Shown in pieces: positions 1-8,828 of a stretch of DNA of 64,000 nucleotides. How positions within the stretch are numbered: position 1 is the first letter of the stretch; each line of letters starts with the position of its first letter. The stretch is from positions 1 through 64,000 of the forward strand of contig JAUILZ010000020.1 of the NCBI GenBank assembly GCA_030432755.1. The letters are read 5' to 3'. Origin of the DNA: Gammaproteobacteria bacterium. Lineage in GTDB: Bacteria; Pseudomonadota; Gammaproteobacteria; Arenicellales; Poriferihabitantaceae. Both the position numbers and the translations under genes were made by a program. Under the pieces are notes generated by a model. That model worked only from the letters and a program-made list of their open reading frames with translations, searched no databases and was not told where the DNA came from.

Positions 1-21
1 CTCCAGCGCCTGGCGCGTGAT

Positions 22-36
22 GAACCCGGAGGGTTC
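22..36 (-). other. stem-loop at the 3' end of rpsO
   Basis: A perfect inverted repeat, GAACCC-GGA-GGGTTC, overlaps the rpsO stop codon. No T-tract follows on the minus strand, so it does not look like a classical intrinsic terminator. In many bacteria the rpsO-pnp junction carries an RNA hairpin that is processed by RNase. Whether pnp lies beyond the window edge cannot be seen. Confidence 0.4.
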
Positions 37-305
37 TATTTCCGCAAGCCAAGCTTTGCGATGAGGGCGCGATAGCGCTCGATGTCGGTCTTCCGCAGGT
101 AGCTGAGAAGCTTGCGGCGATGATTGACCAGTCGCAGCAACCCCTGGCGGGAATGATGGTCATGGATATGGGTCTTGAAATGCGCGGAAAGGTCCTCGAT
201 CCGCGCGGTCATGAGGGCGATTTGCACCTCGGGAGAACCGGTGTCTCCCTCGCCACGCTGGTGCTCTTTCACCACCGCGGCCTTGTCTTCGGCAGTCAGT
301 GCCAT
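36..305 (-). CDS. rpsO: 30S ribosomal protein S15 (uS15)
   Basis: Primary 16S rRNA-binding protein of the small subunit that organises the central domain and helps form bridge B4. The 89-residue product has the family length and hallmark stretches: [11 protein letters not shown] near residue 21, DHHSRQGLL near residue 49 and a basic VNHRRKLL helix near residue 60. The ATG is preceded by a modest AGGT ribosome site. It is transcribed away from asd; truB, the frequent upstream neighbour, is not present. Identification is secure. Confidence 0.98.
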   Translation of the reverse strand: MALTAEDKAAVVKEHQRGEGDTGSPEVQIALMTARIEDLSAHFKTHIHDHHSRQGLLRLVNHRRKLLSYLRKTDIERYRALIAKLGLRK

Positions 306-564
306 TGGAATACCTCGAAAGGAAATTGATTACCTGAGGCGAAGAAGGGAAGCTGGTCCGAACCTCGCGCACCGTATCCCCGCGTGGCCGGAGGCGCTGA
401 ATCCGTTGAATCCGCGTCCCGGTTGCGGGGGACGCGTATTCTAGCCGTCCGCCCCCGTGGTCACAACCCTGAAAGCCTGAAAAATCGGGATTTTTGCCGG
501 GGGAAATCGTATAATCCGACGCCCTTTTGTTGTCACGAATTGCCAGCGGTCCTGGCGGAATGTC
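306..564. promoter_or_regulatory. divergent rpsO/asd intergenic region with a -10 box
   Basis: The 259-nt gap between divergent rpsO and asd must hold promoters for both. A perfect TATAAT lies at 510-515 on the plus strand, about 50 nt before the asd start. I see no good -35 hexamer at 17 nt. No RNA gene or small ORF is supported here. Confidence 0.4.
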
Positions 565-1692
565 ATGAAACTTGAGCGTGTCGGATTTGTGGGATGGCGC
601 GGCATGGTGGGCTCGGTCCTCATGCAGCGCATGGTGCGGGAAAACGACTTCTCCCTGGTCGGGGAAACCGTGTTCTTCACCACCTCGCAGACCGGTCAGC
701 CCGGCCCCGACATCGGCCGGGACAGCGGCACGCTGGTAAGCGTGAACGATCTCGACGCCCTCGGCGCCTGCGACGTCATCGTCACCTGCCAGGGCGGCGA
801 CTACACCTCGGACATCCATCCGAAGTTGCGCGCGGCGGGCTGGAACGGTTACTGGATCGACGCGGCATCCACCCTGCGCATGGCGGACGACGCCGTGATC
901 ATTCTCGACCCGGTGAACCTGCCGTTGATCCAGAGCGGCCTCGACAAGGGCCTGAAGGACTTCATCGGCGGCAACTGCACCGTGAGCCTGATGCTGATGG
1001 CGCTCCACGGCCTGCTCGAGGCGAAGCTGGTGGAATGGATCTCGGTGGCGACCTACCAGGCGATCTCCGGCGGCGGCGCGCGCCAGATGCGCGAACTGAT
1101 CCAGCAGATGGGCGTGGTGCATGATGCCGCGGCCGAACTGGTGGCCGACGAGTCCAGCAGCATCCTCGACATCGACCGCGTGGTCATCGACACCCTGCGC
1201 GACAGCGGCCTGCCCACGATGGAGATCGGCTATCCCCTCGCCGGCAACCTGTTGCCCTGGATCGACAAGGACCTCGACTCCGGCACCAGCCGGGAGGAAT
1301 GGAAAGGCGCGGTCGAGACCAACAAGATCCTTGGCCACGCCGATGCGCCGATTCCCATCGAGAGCACCTGCATCCGCATCGGCACCATGCGCTGTCACAG
1401 CCAGGCATTCACCATGAAGCTCGCGCAGGATCTGCCGCTCGGGGAGATCGAATCCCTGCTGGGTAATGCCAACGACTGGGTGAGCGTCGTGCCCAACACG
1501 CGCGAGGCGTCACTCAGCGGTCTCACCCCGGCGCGGGTGACCGGCACCCTGGACATTCCCGTCGGCCGGATTCGCAAGCTGCACCTCGGCCCCGGCTACG
1601 TCGCCGCGTTCACCGTCGGCGACCAGTTGCTCTGGGGCGCGGCGGAACCGCTGCGCCGGATGCTGCGCATCCTCGCGGATCACGAAGCATAG
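565..1692 (+). CDS. asd: aspartate-semialdehyde dehydrogenase
   Basis: Reduces L-aspartyl-4-phosphate to aspartate semialdehyde with NADPH, the branch point to lysine/diaminopimelate, threonine and methionine. The 375-residue protein has the N-terminal nucleotide loop GFVGWRGMVGS at residues 7-17, the catalytic cysteine in GGNCTVSLML near residue 134, and the late RCHSQAFTMKL segment with the catalytic histidine. Length and motifs match the long gammaproteobacterial Asd type. It stands alone between divergent rpsO and the RND genes, not in a leu or lys operon. Confidence 0.96.
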   Translation: MKLERVGFVGWRGMVGSVLMQRMVRENDFSLVGETVFFTTSQTGQPGPDIGRDSGTLVSVNDLDALGACDVIVTCQGGDYTSDIHPKLRAAGWNGYWIDAASTLRMADDAVIILDPVNLPLIQSGLDKGLKDFIGGNCTVSLMLMALHGLLEAKLVEWISVATYQAISGGGARQMRELIQQMGVVHDAAAELVADESSSILDIDRVVIDTLRDSGLPTMEIGYPLAGNLLPWIDKDLDSGTSREEWKGAVETNKILGHADAPIPIESTCIRIGTMRCHSQAFTMKLAQDLPLGEIESLLGNANDWVSVVPNTREASLSGLTPARVTGTLDIPVGRIRKLHLGPGYVAAFTVGDQLLWGAAEPLRRMLRILADHEA

Positions 1693-1722
1693 CAAACGGA
1701 CCAGCCGCGACGGATCGCAGAC

Positions 1723-2790
1723 ATGGGGGTAGAAGTGCGAACACGCGCGTGCGTCGTGTTGACGGCGATGCTGTTCTGGGCGCTGCCGGGCAGCCACGCC
1801 GGTGCCCAGGAACAGGCGCCACCGTCCGCTGAAACCGGAGCCACCCCGACCAGGGTCCGGGTGGCGCCGCTCTCGGAGATCGCCATCACGCTTCGGCGCT
1901 CGGTACCCGCCACCGTCACCAGCCTGCGCACCGCCGTGGTGGCCTCTGAGCTGTCCGCACAGGTCACGGAGATGCCGGTGGTTCCCGGCGACGTGGTAGA
2001 CGCCGGCGCGGTGCTCGCCCGCCTCGACTGCCATGACAATACCCAGGCGCTCGCCTCCGCGCGTTCGCAGCTCACGGCACTGCGGGCGCGCCAGTCCCTC
2101 GCGCAACAACAACTGGATCGTCTCAAGCCGCTCCTGAGCAGCCGCAGCGCCACCGAGGAACAGGTCAACCAGCGCCAGGCGGAACTCGATATCGTCACCG
2201 CCGAGATCGCCACCCAGCGCATCGCCATCGACGTCGCGGAGCGCCAGGTCGCGCGCTGCGACATCGTTGCGCCCTTCGCCGGGCTGGTGACCACCACCCC
2301 GGGACAGGTGGGAAACTACCTCACCCCGGGCTCGCCGGTGGTGTCGCTGGTGGACATGGACCGGGTGGAGCTCAAGGCGGAGCTGCTCGAGTACCAGGTC
2401 GCGGAACTGGCCACCAACCGGCCGCTGTTCGAGTTCGGCGGGCGTAGCTGGCCGCTGCGTGTGCGCACCATTTTCCCGGTCATGGACGAGGTCACCCAGA
2501 CGCGCGAGGTACGCTTCGAGTTCACCACCGGCAAGCCGCCGCCGGGCGCGGTGGGCAGGCTGCGCTGGACCCTCGCGGGCAACACCCTGCCCGCCGCCTT
2601 CGTGGTGGAACGCGGTGGCCGCGCCGGCGTGTTCAGCGTCTCCGCGCGTGGCCGGAACCGGGCGACCTTTCTTCCGCTGGCCGGCGCGTCATCAGGTCAG
2701 CCAGTTACCACCGACCTGCCGGACGACCTCCTGGTCGTGACCGACGGTCGCTTCGGACTGCAGCCGGACCAGCCCATCATCGCCGAGTAG
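1723..2790 (+). CDS. RND efflux periplasmic adaptor (HlyD/MFP family)
   Basis: Periplasmic adaptor that links an inner-membrane RND pump to an outer-membrane channel. An N-terminal signal peptide (hydrophobic VVLTAMLFWALPG, then SHAGAQ) is followed by a lipoyl-like half, a helical hairpin rich in Q, A and R around residues 100-165, a second lipoyl half (CDIVAPFAGLVTTTPGQVG) and a beta-barrel region. At 355 residues it is a compact MFP. A GTG at 1735 is an alternative start that gives a better-shaped signal peptide. Its stop is 4 nt before the pump gene, so they form an operon. No tolC-like gene is nearby. Confidence 0.9.
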   Translation: MGVEVRTRACVVLTAMLFWALPGSHAGAQEQAPPSAETGATPTRVRVAPLSEIAITLRRSVPATVTSLRTAVVASELSAQVTEMPVVPGDVVDAGAVLARLDCHDNTQALASARSQLTALRARQSLAQQQLDRLKPLLSSRSATEEQVNQRQAELDIVTAEIATQRIAIDVAERQVARCDIVAPFAGLVTTTPGQVGNYLTPGSPVVSLVDMDRVELKAELLEYQVAELATNRPLFEFGGRSWPLRVRTIFPVMDEVTQTREVRFEFTTGKPPPGAVGRLRWTLAGNTLPAAFVVERGGRAGVFSVSARGRNRATFLPLAGASSGQPVTTDLPDDLLVVTDGRFGLQPDQPIIAE

Positions 2791-2794
2791 CACC

Positions 2795-5700
2795 ATGCTG
2801 ACCCGGCTCCTGCAGAACCACGTCCTCGCCAACCTGGCCTTCATCCTGGTGCTGGTGATGGGCTACGTGTCCTACCAGTTGATGCCGAGGGAACAGGACC
2901 CGACGATCAATTTCAACTGGATCCAGGTCACCACGATCTTTCCCGGCGCCTCTTCGGTGGACGTGGAGCGCCAGGTGACTGACCAGATCGAGGACGCGCT
3001 ACGCAACGTCTCGGACATCAAGTTCGTCTCCAGCGACAGCCGCGAATCGATCTCCTCCATCCTCGTGCGCTTCGACGAGATCAGCACACGCACGTTTGAA
3101 AAGCGCGTCACCGATCTACGGCGGGAGATCGAGGGCATCAGCGACCTGCTGCCGGAGGAGGCGCGCGACCCGAGCGTGGTGGAGGTCACCACCGCGAACG
3201 CGTTTCCCACCGTCACCGTGGTGGTGAGCGCGGCCGCGGACGATGAGAACCTGCGCAAGCAGGCCACCCGCATCCGCGACGACATCGAGCGGCTCTCCGG
3301 GGTCAGCGACGTGCTCGCCCAGGGGCTCTCGGAACCGGAGCTGCACGTGCGTTTCGACCCCGACCGGCTGGAACAATACGCTCTCAGCCCGGTGGCCCTC
3401 GCCGACACCATCGCCGGCTACTACCGCAACCTGTCCGCCGGCAGCGTGGACGTCAGCCAGGATAACTGGGCGGTCCGGGTTACCGGCACCAGCGCCGACA
3501 CGAGCTACCTCGCGGCGCTGCCGGTGATCACCTCGGACGGGGAGATCCCCCTCAGCGGGGTCGCGGAAATCACCTTCTCCAAGGAGCCGGCGGATACCCT
3601 CGTGCGCTTCGATGACCGGCCCTCCGTTTTGCTCGCGGTCAACAAGAAGGAAGGCCAGAACATCCTCGAACTGGTGGAGCGGGTATCGGCCTATGTCGAC
3701 AGCCGCGCGGACACCGACCAGCGCCTCGGCATCGTCACCCGGGTGGTGGACGACCAGACCCAGGTCACCCGCGATGCGCTGCGCATCATGCAGACCAATG
3801 CGGGACTCGGCCTGATCCTGGTGCTGGTGGTGACCTGGCTGTTCCTCGGCGGCGCCATCGCCTTCCTTACCGGGATCGCGATCCCGTTCATCCTCGCGGG
3901 GACGTTCTGGTTCCTCGGCAGCGTCGACCAGACCCTCAACGTGCTGCTCCTGCTCGGCATCGTCATCTCCCTCGGCATGCTGGTGGACGATGCGGTGGTG
4001 GTGGTGGAGGCGATCTATTACCGCCTCCAGCGCGGTCACGATGCCATGAGCGCCACCCTGGGAGGACTGAAGGAAGTGGCCGCGCCGGTCACCACCGCGG
4101 TGCTCACCACCATGTCCGCTTTCCTGCCGCTCATGTTCCTGCCAGGGATACTCGGCAAGTTCCTCATGGTCCTTCCAATGGTGGTAATCACCGCGCTCGC
4201 GGTGAGCCTGGTGGAGGCCTACTGGATGTTGCCGGCGCATATCATGGCGATGAACCTGAAGTTCAATCGATCGTCCCGCATTCACCGCCTGCGCGAGTCG
4301 TCCCTGCGCGCGCTACGCAACGGCTATGCGCGCCTGCTGCTGAAGCTGCTGCGCCATCCCTGGTTCGCGGTGCTCCTGCTGCTGGCGATGTTCAGCGGCG
4401 CGATCTATACCGTCGCCGCGGGCAAGATTCGCTTCGACTTCTTCGCCAGCGACCCGGTGCGGCTGTTCTACGTCAACGCGCAGATGCCGGCGGGCACCTC
4501 CCTCGGCGCCACCATGGACAAGGTGCTGGAAATGGAACAGGTGGTGCGCTCCCATGTCGAGGAAGGGGAAAGCCGCTCCATCGTCAGCTACGCGGGGCAG
4601 ATGTTCACCGAGACCGAGCCGTTGTTCGGCGATCAGTACGGCCAGATCCTGGTGTCGCTGAAACCAAAAACAGACGAACTGCGCAGCGTGGACGAGATGA
4701 TCGAATCGATGCGCGCCGACGTCACCTCGATCCCCGGCATCGACAAGGCGAGCTTCCTCCGCCTGGCCGGCGGCCCTCCCGTGACCCGCGCCATCAGCGT
4801 CAAGGTGCGTGGCGACACGCTGGAGGCCATCGAGGACGCCATCGACGATCTGCGCGCATTCATGGAGGAAGACCCGCGCTTCAACAACATCACCGACAAC
4901 AACCTGCCCGGGCAGAACACCCTGAACATGCGCGTCAACCCGGGGGCGGTGCAGCGCACCGGGGTCGATCCCGTCACCATCGCGCGCACCCTCCGGCTGC
5001 TGGTGGACGGCGAAATCGTCAGTGAATTCCGTCACCTGGGAGAGAATCTCAAGGTTCGTCTCAAGTCGGACAGCCAGCTCTCGCAGATCGAGCAGTTGTT
5101 GGAATACCGGATCCCGGACCAGTCGGGCAACCTCATCGCGCTCAACCAGCTCGTGGAAGCCGAGTTCGATCGCAGCGCGAGTTCGATCCGCCACTACAAC
5201 TTCCGCCGCGCCATCACCCTCGAGGCGGATATCGACAAGGCGTTGACCGACGAGGTCAAGGCCAACGACGCGCTGAAGGCGCACTGGGAAACCATCCGCT
5301 CGGACCACCCGGGCATCGACCTGGACTTCAGCGGCATCCTCGACGATATCACCGAGAGCCTCGACGCCTTCCTGGTGTCCTTCCTGATCGGCATCGGGCT
5401 CATCTACATCATCCTCGGCACCCAGTTCCGCAGCTATTTCCAGCCCTTCCTGATCATCCTCACGGTGCCCATGGCGTTCACCGGGGTGGTGGCGGGGTTG
5501 CTGATCAGCGGCTATCCACTCAGCCTGTTCACCGTGTTCGGCATCGTCGCCCTGGCAGGCATCGCGGTAAACGCCGCCATCGTACTGATCTCCACCGCCA
5601 ACGCGCGCCGGGCGGAAGGCCTCAGCGTGATGAGCGCGATCATTTCCGCCTCGCGCCGGCGCGTGGTGCCGATCCTGATCACGTCGCTCACCACCATCGC

Positions 5701-5932
5701 AGGTTTGTTCTCCCTCGCCACGGGCCTTGGCGGCGAATCCCTGATCTGGGGGCCGGTGGCGAATTCGCTGGTGTGGGGACTGGTGGTCTCCGCCGTGCTC
5801 ACGCTGTTCTTCATCCCCCTGCTCTACCGCATCTTCATGGTCCCATGGCGACGCCGTGGCCGGGACATGATCCCGCCAGGACACGACGGGGATCCGGCCA
5901 TTGTTGCCACGGGGCAACACCCGCGCGGTTGA
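2795..5932 (+). CDS. RND-family multidrug/solute efflux pump, inner-membrane subunit
   Basis: Proton-driven exporter of the AcrB/MdtB-like superfamily. The 1045 residues show TM1 at the N-terminus, a large porter loop, the TM4 proton-relay motif GMLVDDAVVVVEAIYYR near residue 395, a central hydrophilic linker and a second six-helix bundle ending in ALAGIAVNAAIVLI and VVPILITSLTTIAG. The paired Asp residues of TM4 are present, so it should be active. Substrate cannot be predicted. It is translated immediately after its adaptor. The C-terminal tail after the last helix is short and basic. Confidence 0.94.
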   Translation: MLTRLLQNHVLANLAFILVLVMGYVSYQLMPREQDPTINFNWIQVTTIFPGASSVDVERQVTDQIEDALRNVSDIKFVSSDSRESISSILVRFDEISTRTFEKRVTDLRREIEGISDLLPEEARDPSVVEVTTANAFPTVTVVVSAAADDENLRKQATRIRDDIERLSGVSDVLAQGLSEPELHVRFDPDRLEQYALSPVALADTIAGYYRNLSAGSVDVSQDNWAVRVTGTSADTSYLAALPVITSDGEIPLSGVAEITFSKEPADTLVRFDDRPSVLLAVNKKEGQNILELVERVSAYVDSRADTDQRLGIVTRVVDDQTQVTRDALRIMQTNAGLGLILVLVVTWLFLGGAIAFLTGIAIPFILAGTFWFLGSVDQTLNVLLLLGIVISLGMLVDDAVVVVEAIYYRLQRGHDAMSATLGGLKEVAAPVTTAVLTTMSAFLPLMFLPGILGKFLMVLPMVVITALAVSLVEAYWMLPAHIMAMNLKFNRSSRIHRLRESSLRALRNGYARLLLKLLRHPWFAVLLLLAMFSGAIYTVAAGKIRFDFFASDPVRLFYVNAQMPAGTSLGATMDKVLEMEQVVRSHVEEGESRSIVSYAGQMFTETEPLFGDQYGQILVSLKPKTDELRSVDEMIESMRADVTSIPGIDKASFLRLAGGPPVTRAISVKVRGDTLEAIEDAIDDLRAFMEEDPRFNNITDNNLPGQNTLNMRVNPGAVQRTGVDPVTIARTLRLLVDGEIVSEFRHLGENLKVRLKSDSQLSQIEQLLEYRIPDQSGNLIALNQLVEAEFDRSASSIRHYNFRRAITLEADIDKALTDEVKANDALKAHWETIRSDHPGIDLDFSGILDDITESLDAFLVSFLIGIGLIYIILGTQFRSYFQPFLIILTVPMAFTGVVAGLLISGYPLSLFTVFGIVALAGIAVNAAIVLISTANARRAEGLSVMSAIISASRRRVVPILITSLTTIAGLFSLATGLGGESLIWGPVANSLVWGLVVSAVLTLFFIPLLYRIFMVPWRRRGRDMIPPGHDGDPAIVATGQHPRG

Positions 5933-5991
5933 CAGTGGGCATGCGATAGTCAGACACTGGATCGCGTTACTCTCCACGCCAACAACAATCC

Positions 5992-6366
5992 ATGCCCAGC
6001 CTGTCCTGCCGAATCCTTTCCACCCTGATCGCGGTCGTTTTTCTATCCGGCGTGCTGGCCCGGCCCGCCACGGCCGGCATGATAACGGCGCGGGACATGC
6101 TTCATTCCCGCATCGAGGCGCCGGTGACCCCGGACCTGTCGACGTCGCGGGAGGCCGTCGCGCAACAATTGCACGGTTACGGCGTGCCACTCGAATCCGC
6201 GCGGCTTCGCGCCGCGGCGCTGAGCGCATCGGAACTGGCCCTCGTCCAGCAGGAAATCGACAGCCTGCCCGCGGGGCAGAGCGCACTCAGCGTGCTGGGC
6301 ATCCTGTTCCTGGTCCTGCTGGTCCTCGAACTCGTCGGCGTCACCAACATATTCAACAAGCTCTGA
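5992..6366 (+). CDS. small membrane protein, PA2779 family
   Basis: A 124-residue protein with an N-terminal signal peptide (LSTLIAVVFLSGVLA, cleavage near PATAG), a polar helical middle (residues 40-95) and a single C-terminal membrane helix (ALSVLGILFLVLLVLELVGV) ending in NIFNKL. This layout, with a C39-like peptidase gene directly downstream, matches the PA2779/PA2778 pair of Pseudomonas. The function is unknown. Its stop overlaps the likely start of the next gene, suggesting translational coupling. Confidence 0.8.
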   Translation: MPSLSCRILSTLIAVVFLSGVLARPATAGMITARDMLHSRIEAPVTPDLSTSREAVAQQLHGYGVPLESARLRAAALSASELALVQQEIDSLPAGQSALSVLGILFLVLLVLELVGVTNIFNKL

Positions 6367-7340
6367 TACGCCTTCCACCGACGTGCGCCGCGCTTCGCGG
6401 CGCATCGTTGCTGGCGTCCAGCCTGCTGGCTGCCTGCGGCAGCCTGCCCCCGCTACCGGAACCGGCCCTGGACGCGCCGGTGGAACTCGAATCCACGCCG
6501 TTTTTTCCCCAGACCGCATTGCATTGCGGACCGGCGTCTCTGGCGACCATGCTGGTGACGGAAGGCATCAACATCACGCCGGAAGACCTGGCGAATGACA
6601 TCTACCTGCCAGGACGCGAGGGCACATTGCAGGTGGAGTTGCTCGCCGCGGCGCGCCTGGCGGGCCTTATCCCGGTAGCTCCCGGACCAGGGCCCGAGGC
6701 GATGGTGGATACCCTTTCCTCGGGCAAACCCGTACTGGTCTTTCTCAACATCGGGTCACCTTCAAACCCCCACTGGCACTATGCCGTTCTGGTGGGCTAT
6801 GACCCGGAGCGCCAGCGCTACACGCTGCGCTCCGGCACCACGCGGCGCGCGCAGTTCTCCGCGCGCCGTTTCCTGACCGCCTGGGACTGGGGCGGGCGCT
6901 GGTCGCGGGTATTGCTGGCCCCGGGGGAATCCGTCGACGGCGTGACCCGGGATGCCTATGAAGCCGCCATGGTCGACGTCTCGGAATCCGCCGATAGTGA
7001 CTTCGTACTGGGGGCGTTTCGCGGCGCAGTCAACCTGTATCCCGACTCCGGCCTGCTCTGGAACGGCTACGGGAACGCCGCCTGGAAGGCAGGCGAAGAC
7101 CGCGAAGCGCTGGCGGCATTTCGCCGGCTGCGAACGCTCGAACCCGCGAGCGTGGCTGCGCTCAACAACATCGCCACGGTTTACCTCGAGGCAGGATGCA
7201 GCCGCCAGGCGCGCGAGTATACCGAGCAGGCACGCACTGCACTGAAGCCGGATGACCCTTTCCGCGCGGCCGTTCTGTCCACCTGGGCCGAGGCACGGGA
7301 CGCCCCGGACAATGCTGCGCGCTGCGCGCTCGACCCTTGA
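6363..7340 (+). CDS. C39-like cysteine peptidase/TPR lipoprotein, PA2778 family
   Basis: About 325 residues. A short N-terminal hydrophobic stretch ends in a lipobox LLAAC, so the protein is probably a lipoprotein. A papain-like C39 domain follows, with the nucleophile in ALHCGPASLATML and the histidine in HWHYAVLVGYDP. The C-terminal 110 residues look like TPR helices (LWNGYGNAAWKAGEDREALA). No ATG, GTG or plausible TTG lies in frame between the upstream stop and the lipobox. The best candidate is a CTG at 6363 overlapping the upstream TGA (CTGA). The fold call is secure; the start is not, and the substrate is unknown. Confidence 0.78.
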   Translation: MIRLPPTCAALRGASLLASSLLAACGSLPPLPEPALDAPVELESTPFFPQTALHCGPASLATMLVTEGINITPEDLANDIYLPGREGTLQVELLAAARLAGLIPVAPGPGPEAMVDTLSSGKPVLVFLNIGSPSNPHWHYAVLVGYDPERQRYTLRSGTTRRAQFSARRFLTAWDWGGRWSRVLLAPGESVDGVTRDAYEAAMVDVSESADSDFVLGAFRGAVNLYPDSGLLWNGYGNAAWKAGEDREALAAFRRLRTLEPASVAALNNIATVYLEAGCSRQAREYTEQARTALKPDDPFRAAVLSTWAEARDAPDNAARCALDP

Positions 7341-7387
7341 CGGTGATGCTCGTCGCTAGTCGGTGCCCCGCGTAAGCCCGGTGCCGT

Positions 7388-8524
7388 TCAGGCAGCGCAA
7401 TTGAGCCGCCCACCGAGCACCGTCTTCAACGCGTCGAGGCAATAGTCGACGTTCTCCGGTCGCGCCGACTCGCCCATGAGACCGATGCGCCAGATCTTGC
7501 CGGCGAGGTCGCCCAGCCCTGGACCGATCTCGAGGTCGAAACGCTGCAACAGATCGCGCCGCACCGCGGCATCGTCCACGCCTTGCGGAATCTTCACCGC
7601 GTTCAATTGCGGCAGCCGCGCGGCTTCCTCCACCAGCAGTTCGAGGCCCAGCGCGTCCAGGCCGGCAACGAGCCGGTCATGGGCGTCCCGGTGGCGTTGC
7701 CAGGCATTCTCCAGCCCTTCCTCGTGCAGCATCACCAGCGCCTCGTGGAGCGCGTAGATCGCGTTCACCGGCGCGGTGTGATGGTAGCTGCGACCGCCTT
7801 CCGCATCCCAGTAACCCATCACAAGGGTCAGGTCGAGGAACCAGCTATTTACCGGCGTCCGGCGCGCGCGTACACGCTCCAGCGCCGCTTCGCCAAACGT
7901 CACCGGGGAAAGGCCCGGCATCCCGGAGAGGCATTTCTGGCTGCCGGAATACACCGCGTCCAGGCCCCACTCATCCACCAGCAGAGGAACCCCGCCGAGG
8001 GAGGTCACCGCGTCCACGATCACCAGCGCACCGCGCCCACGGGCGAGGGCGGCGATGCTTTTCGCGTCCGACAGCGCCCCGGTGGAGGTCTCGGCGTGGA
8101 CGAAGGCGACGATGCGGGCATCGGGATGGCGATCGAGGGCCTGCTCGACGGCCGCTGGATCCACCGGCGTGCCCCAGGGACTTTCCACCACCACCGCGGT
8201 GCCGCCTGCGCGCTCGACGTTGGCTTTCATGCGCCCGCCGAACACGCCGTTGACGCAGACGATGACCTTGTCCTCCGGCTCCACCAGGTTGACGAAGCAC
8301 ATCTCCATGCCCGCGGAACCCGGCGCGCTCACCGGCAGGGTGAGCGCGTTCTGCGTGCGGAAGGCGTACTTGAGGAGAAACTTGACCTCGTCCATGAGCC
8401 CGGCGAACGCCGGATCGAGATGGCCGATGGTGGGACGCGATGATGCCTCGAGGACCCGGGGATGCACCATCGTCGGTCCCGGGCCCATCAGCCGCCGCCT
8501 GGGCGGCGTGAATGATTGAACCAT
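7388..8524 (-). CDS. class V aminotransferase, alanine/serine-glyoxylate type
   Basis: PLP enzyme of the alanine-glyoxylate/serine-glyoxylate/serine-pyruvate aminotransferase group, interconverting glyoxylate or hydroxypyruvate with glycine or serine. At 378 residues it has the N-terminal LMGPGPTMVHPRV signature, a glycine-rich SAPGSAGMEM cofactor loop near residue 66, an aspartate in VIVDAVTSLGG, the Schiff-base lysine in SGSQKCLSGMPG near residue 200, and the C-terminal IWRIGLMGESARPENV block with the carboxylate-binding arginine. It is divergent from serA-serC, which suggests a joint role in serine/glycine metabolism. The exact amino donor cannot be told from sequence. Confidence 0.88.
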   Translation of the reverse strand: MVQSFTPPRRRLMGPGPTMVHPRVLEASSRPTIGHLDPAFAGLMDEVKFLLKYAFRTQNALTLPVSAPGSAGMEMCFVNLVEPEDKVIVCVNGVFGGRMKANVERAGGTAVVVESPWGTPVDPAAVEQALDRHPDARIVAFVHAETSTGALSDAKSIAALARGRGALVIVDAVTSLGGVPLLVDEWGLDAVYSGSQKCLSGMPGLSPVTFGEAALERVRARRTPVNSWFLDLTLVMGYWDAEGGRSYHHTAPVNAIYALHEALVMLHEEGLENAWQRHRDAHDRLVAGLDALGLELLVEEAARLPQLNAVKIPQGVDDAAVRRDLLQRFDLEIGPGLGDLAGKIWRIGLMGESARPENVDYCLDALKTVLGGRLNCAA

Positions 8525-8828
8525 TGGAGTATTCCTTAAAAAATTGAGTTTCCAATGTTAATCCGCCGTCCCGGACACACGTAATCACCTTTCGTTATCA
8601 CGTGGATAAAGTTGCCTGATTGTCCACGGGCCGCGGGATATGGCAGTTTACGCACGCCACCACGATTGCCTGCAGGCGACGCGCGCGGGATACGAAACGA
8701 CAACCCGAACGATCCGCTCGCGCGTGTCATATCCGCCGGGGCGACAATGAACTAGAATCCGGCGCGCAACGCCCGGGCAGCGAAGCCGGCAGTCCATGGC
8801 GGAATCCTTTCCAGAACCCATCCAGAGC
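8525..8828. other. intergenic region between divergent aminotransferase and serA
   Basis: About 300 nt with no supportable gene. The end next to the aminotransferase is A/T-rich (TTAAAAAATTGAG near 8536) and should carry its promoter. I looked for a glycine riboswitch on the minus strand because of the downstream product and found no recognisable core. Confidence 0.4.

Noticed and set aside
4313..6286. Long minus-strand open frame (657 codons) opposite the RND pump
   Set aside because: Antisense shadow produced by high GC; the plus-strand RND protein is unmistakable and the minus-strand translation is low-complexity, rich in H, R, E and D.
8525..8828. Glycine riboswitch before the aminotransferase
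   Set aside because: No conserved core motifs on the minus strand.
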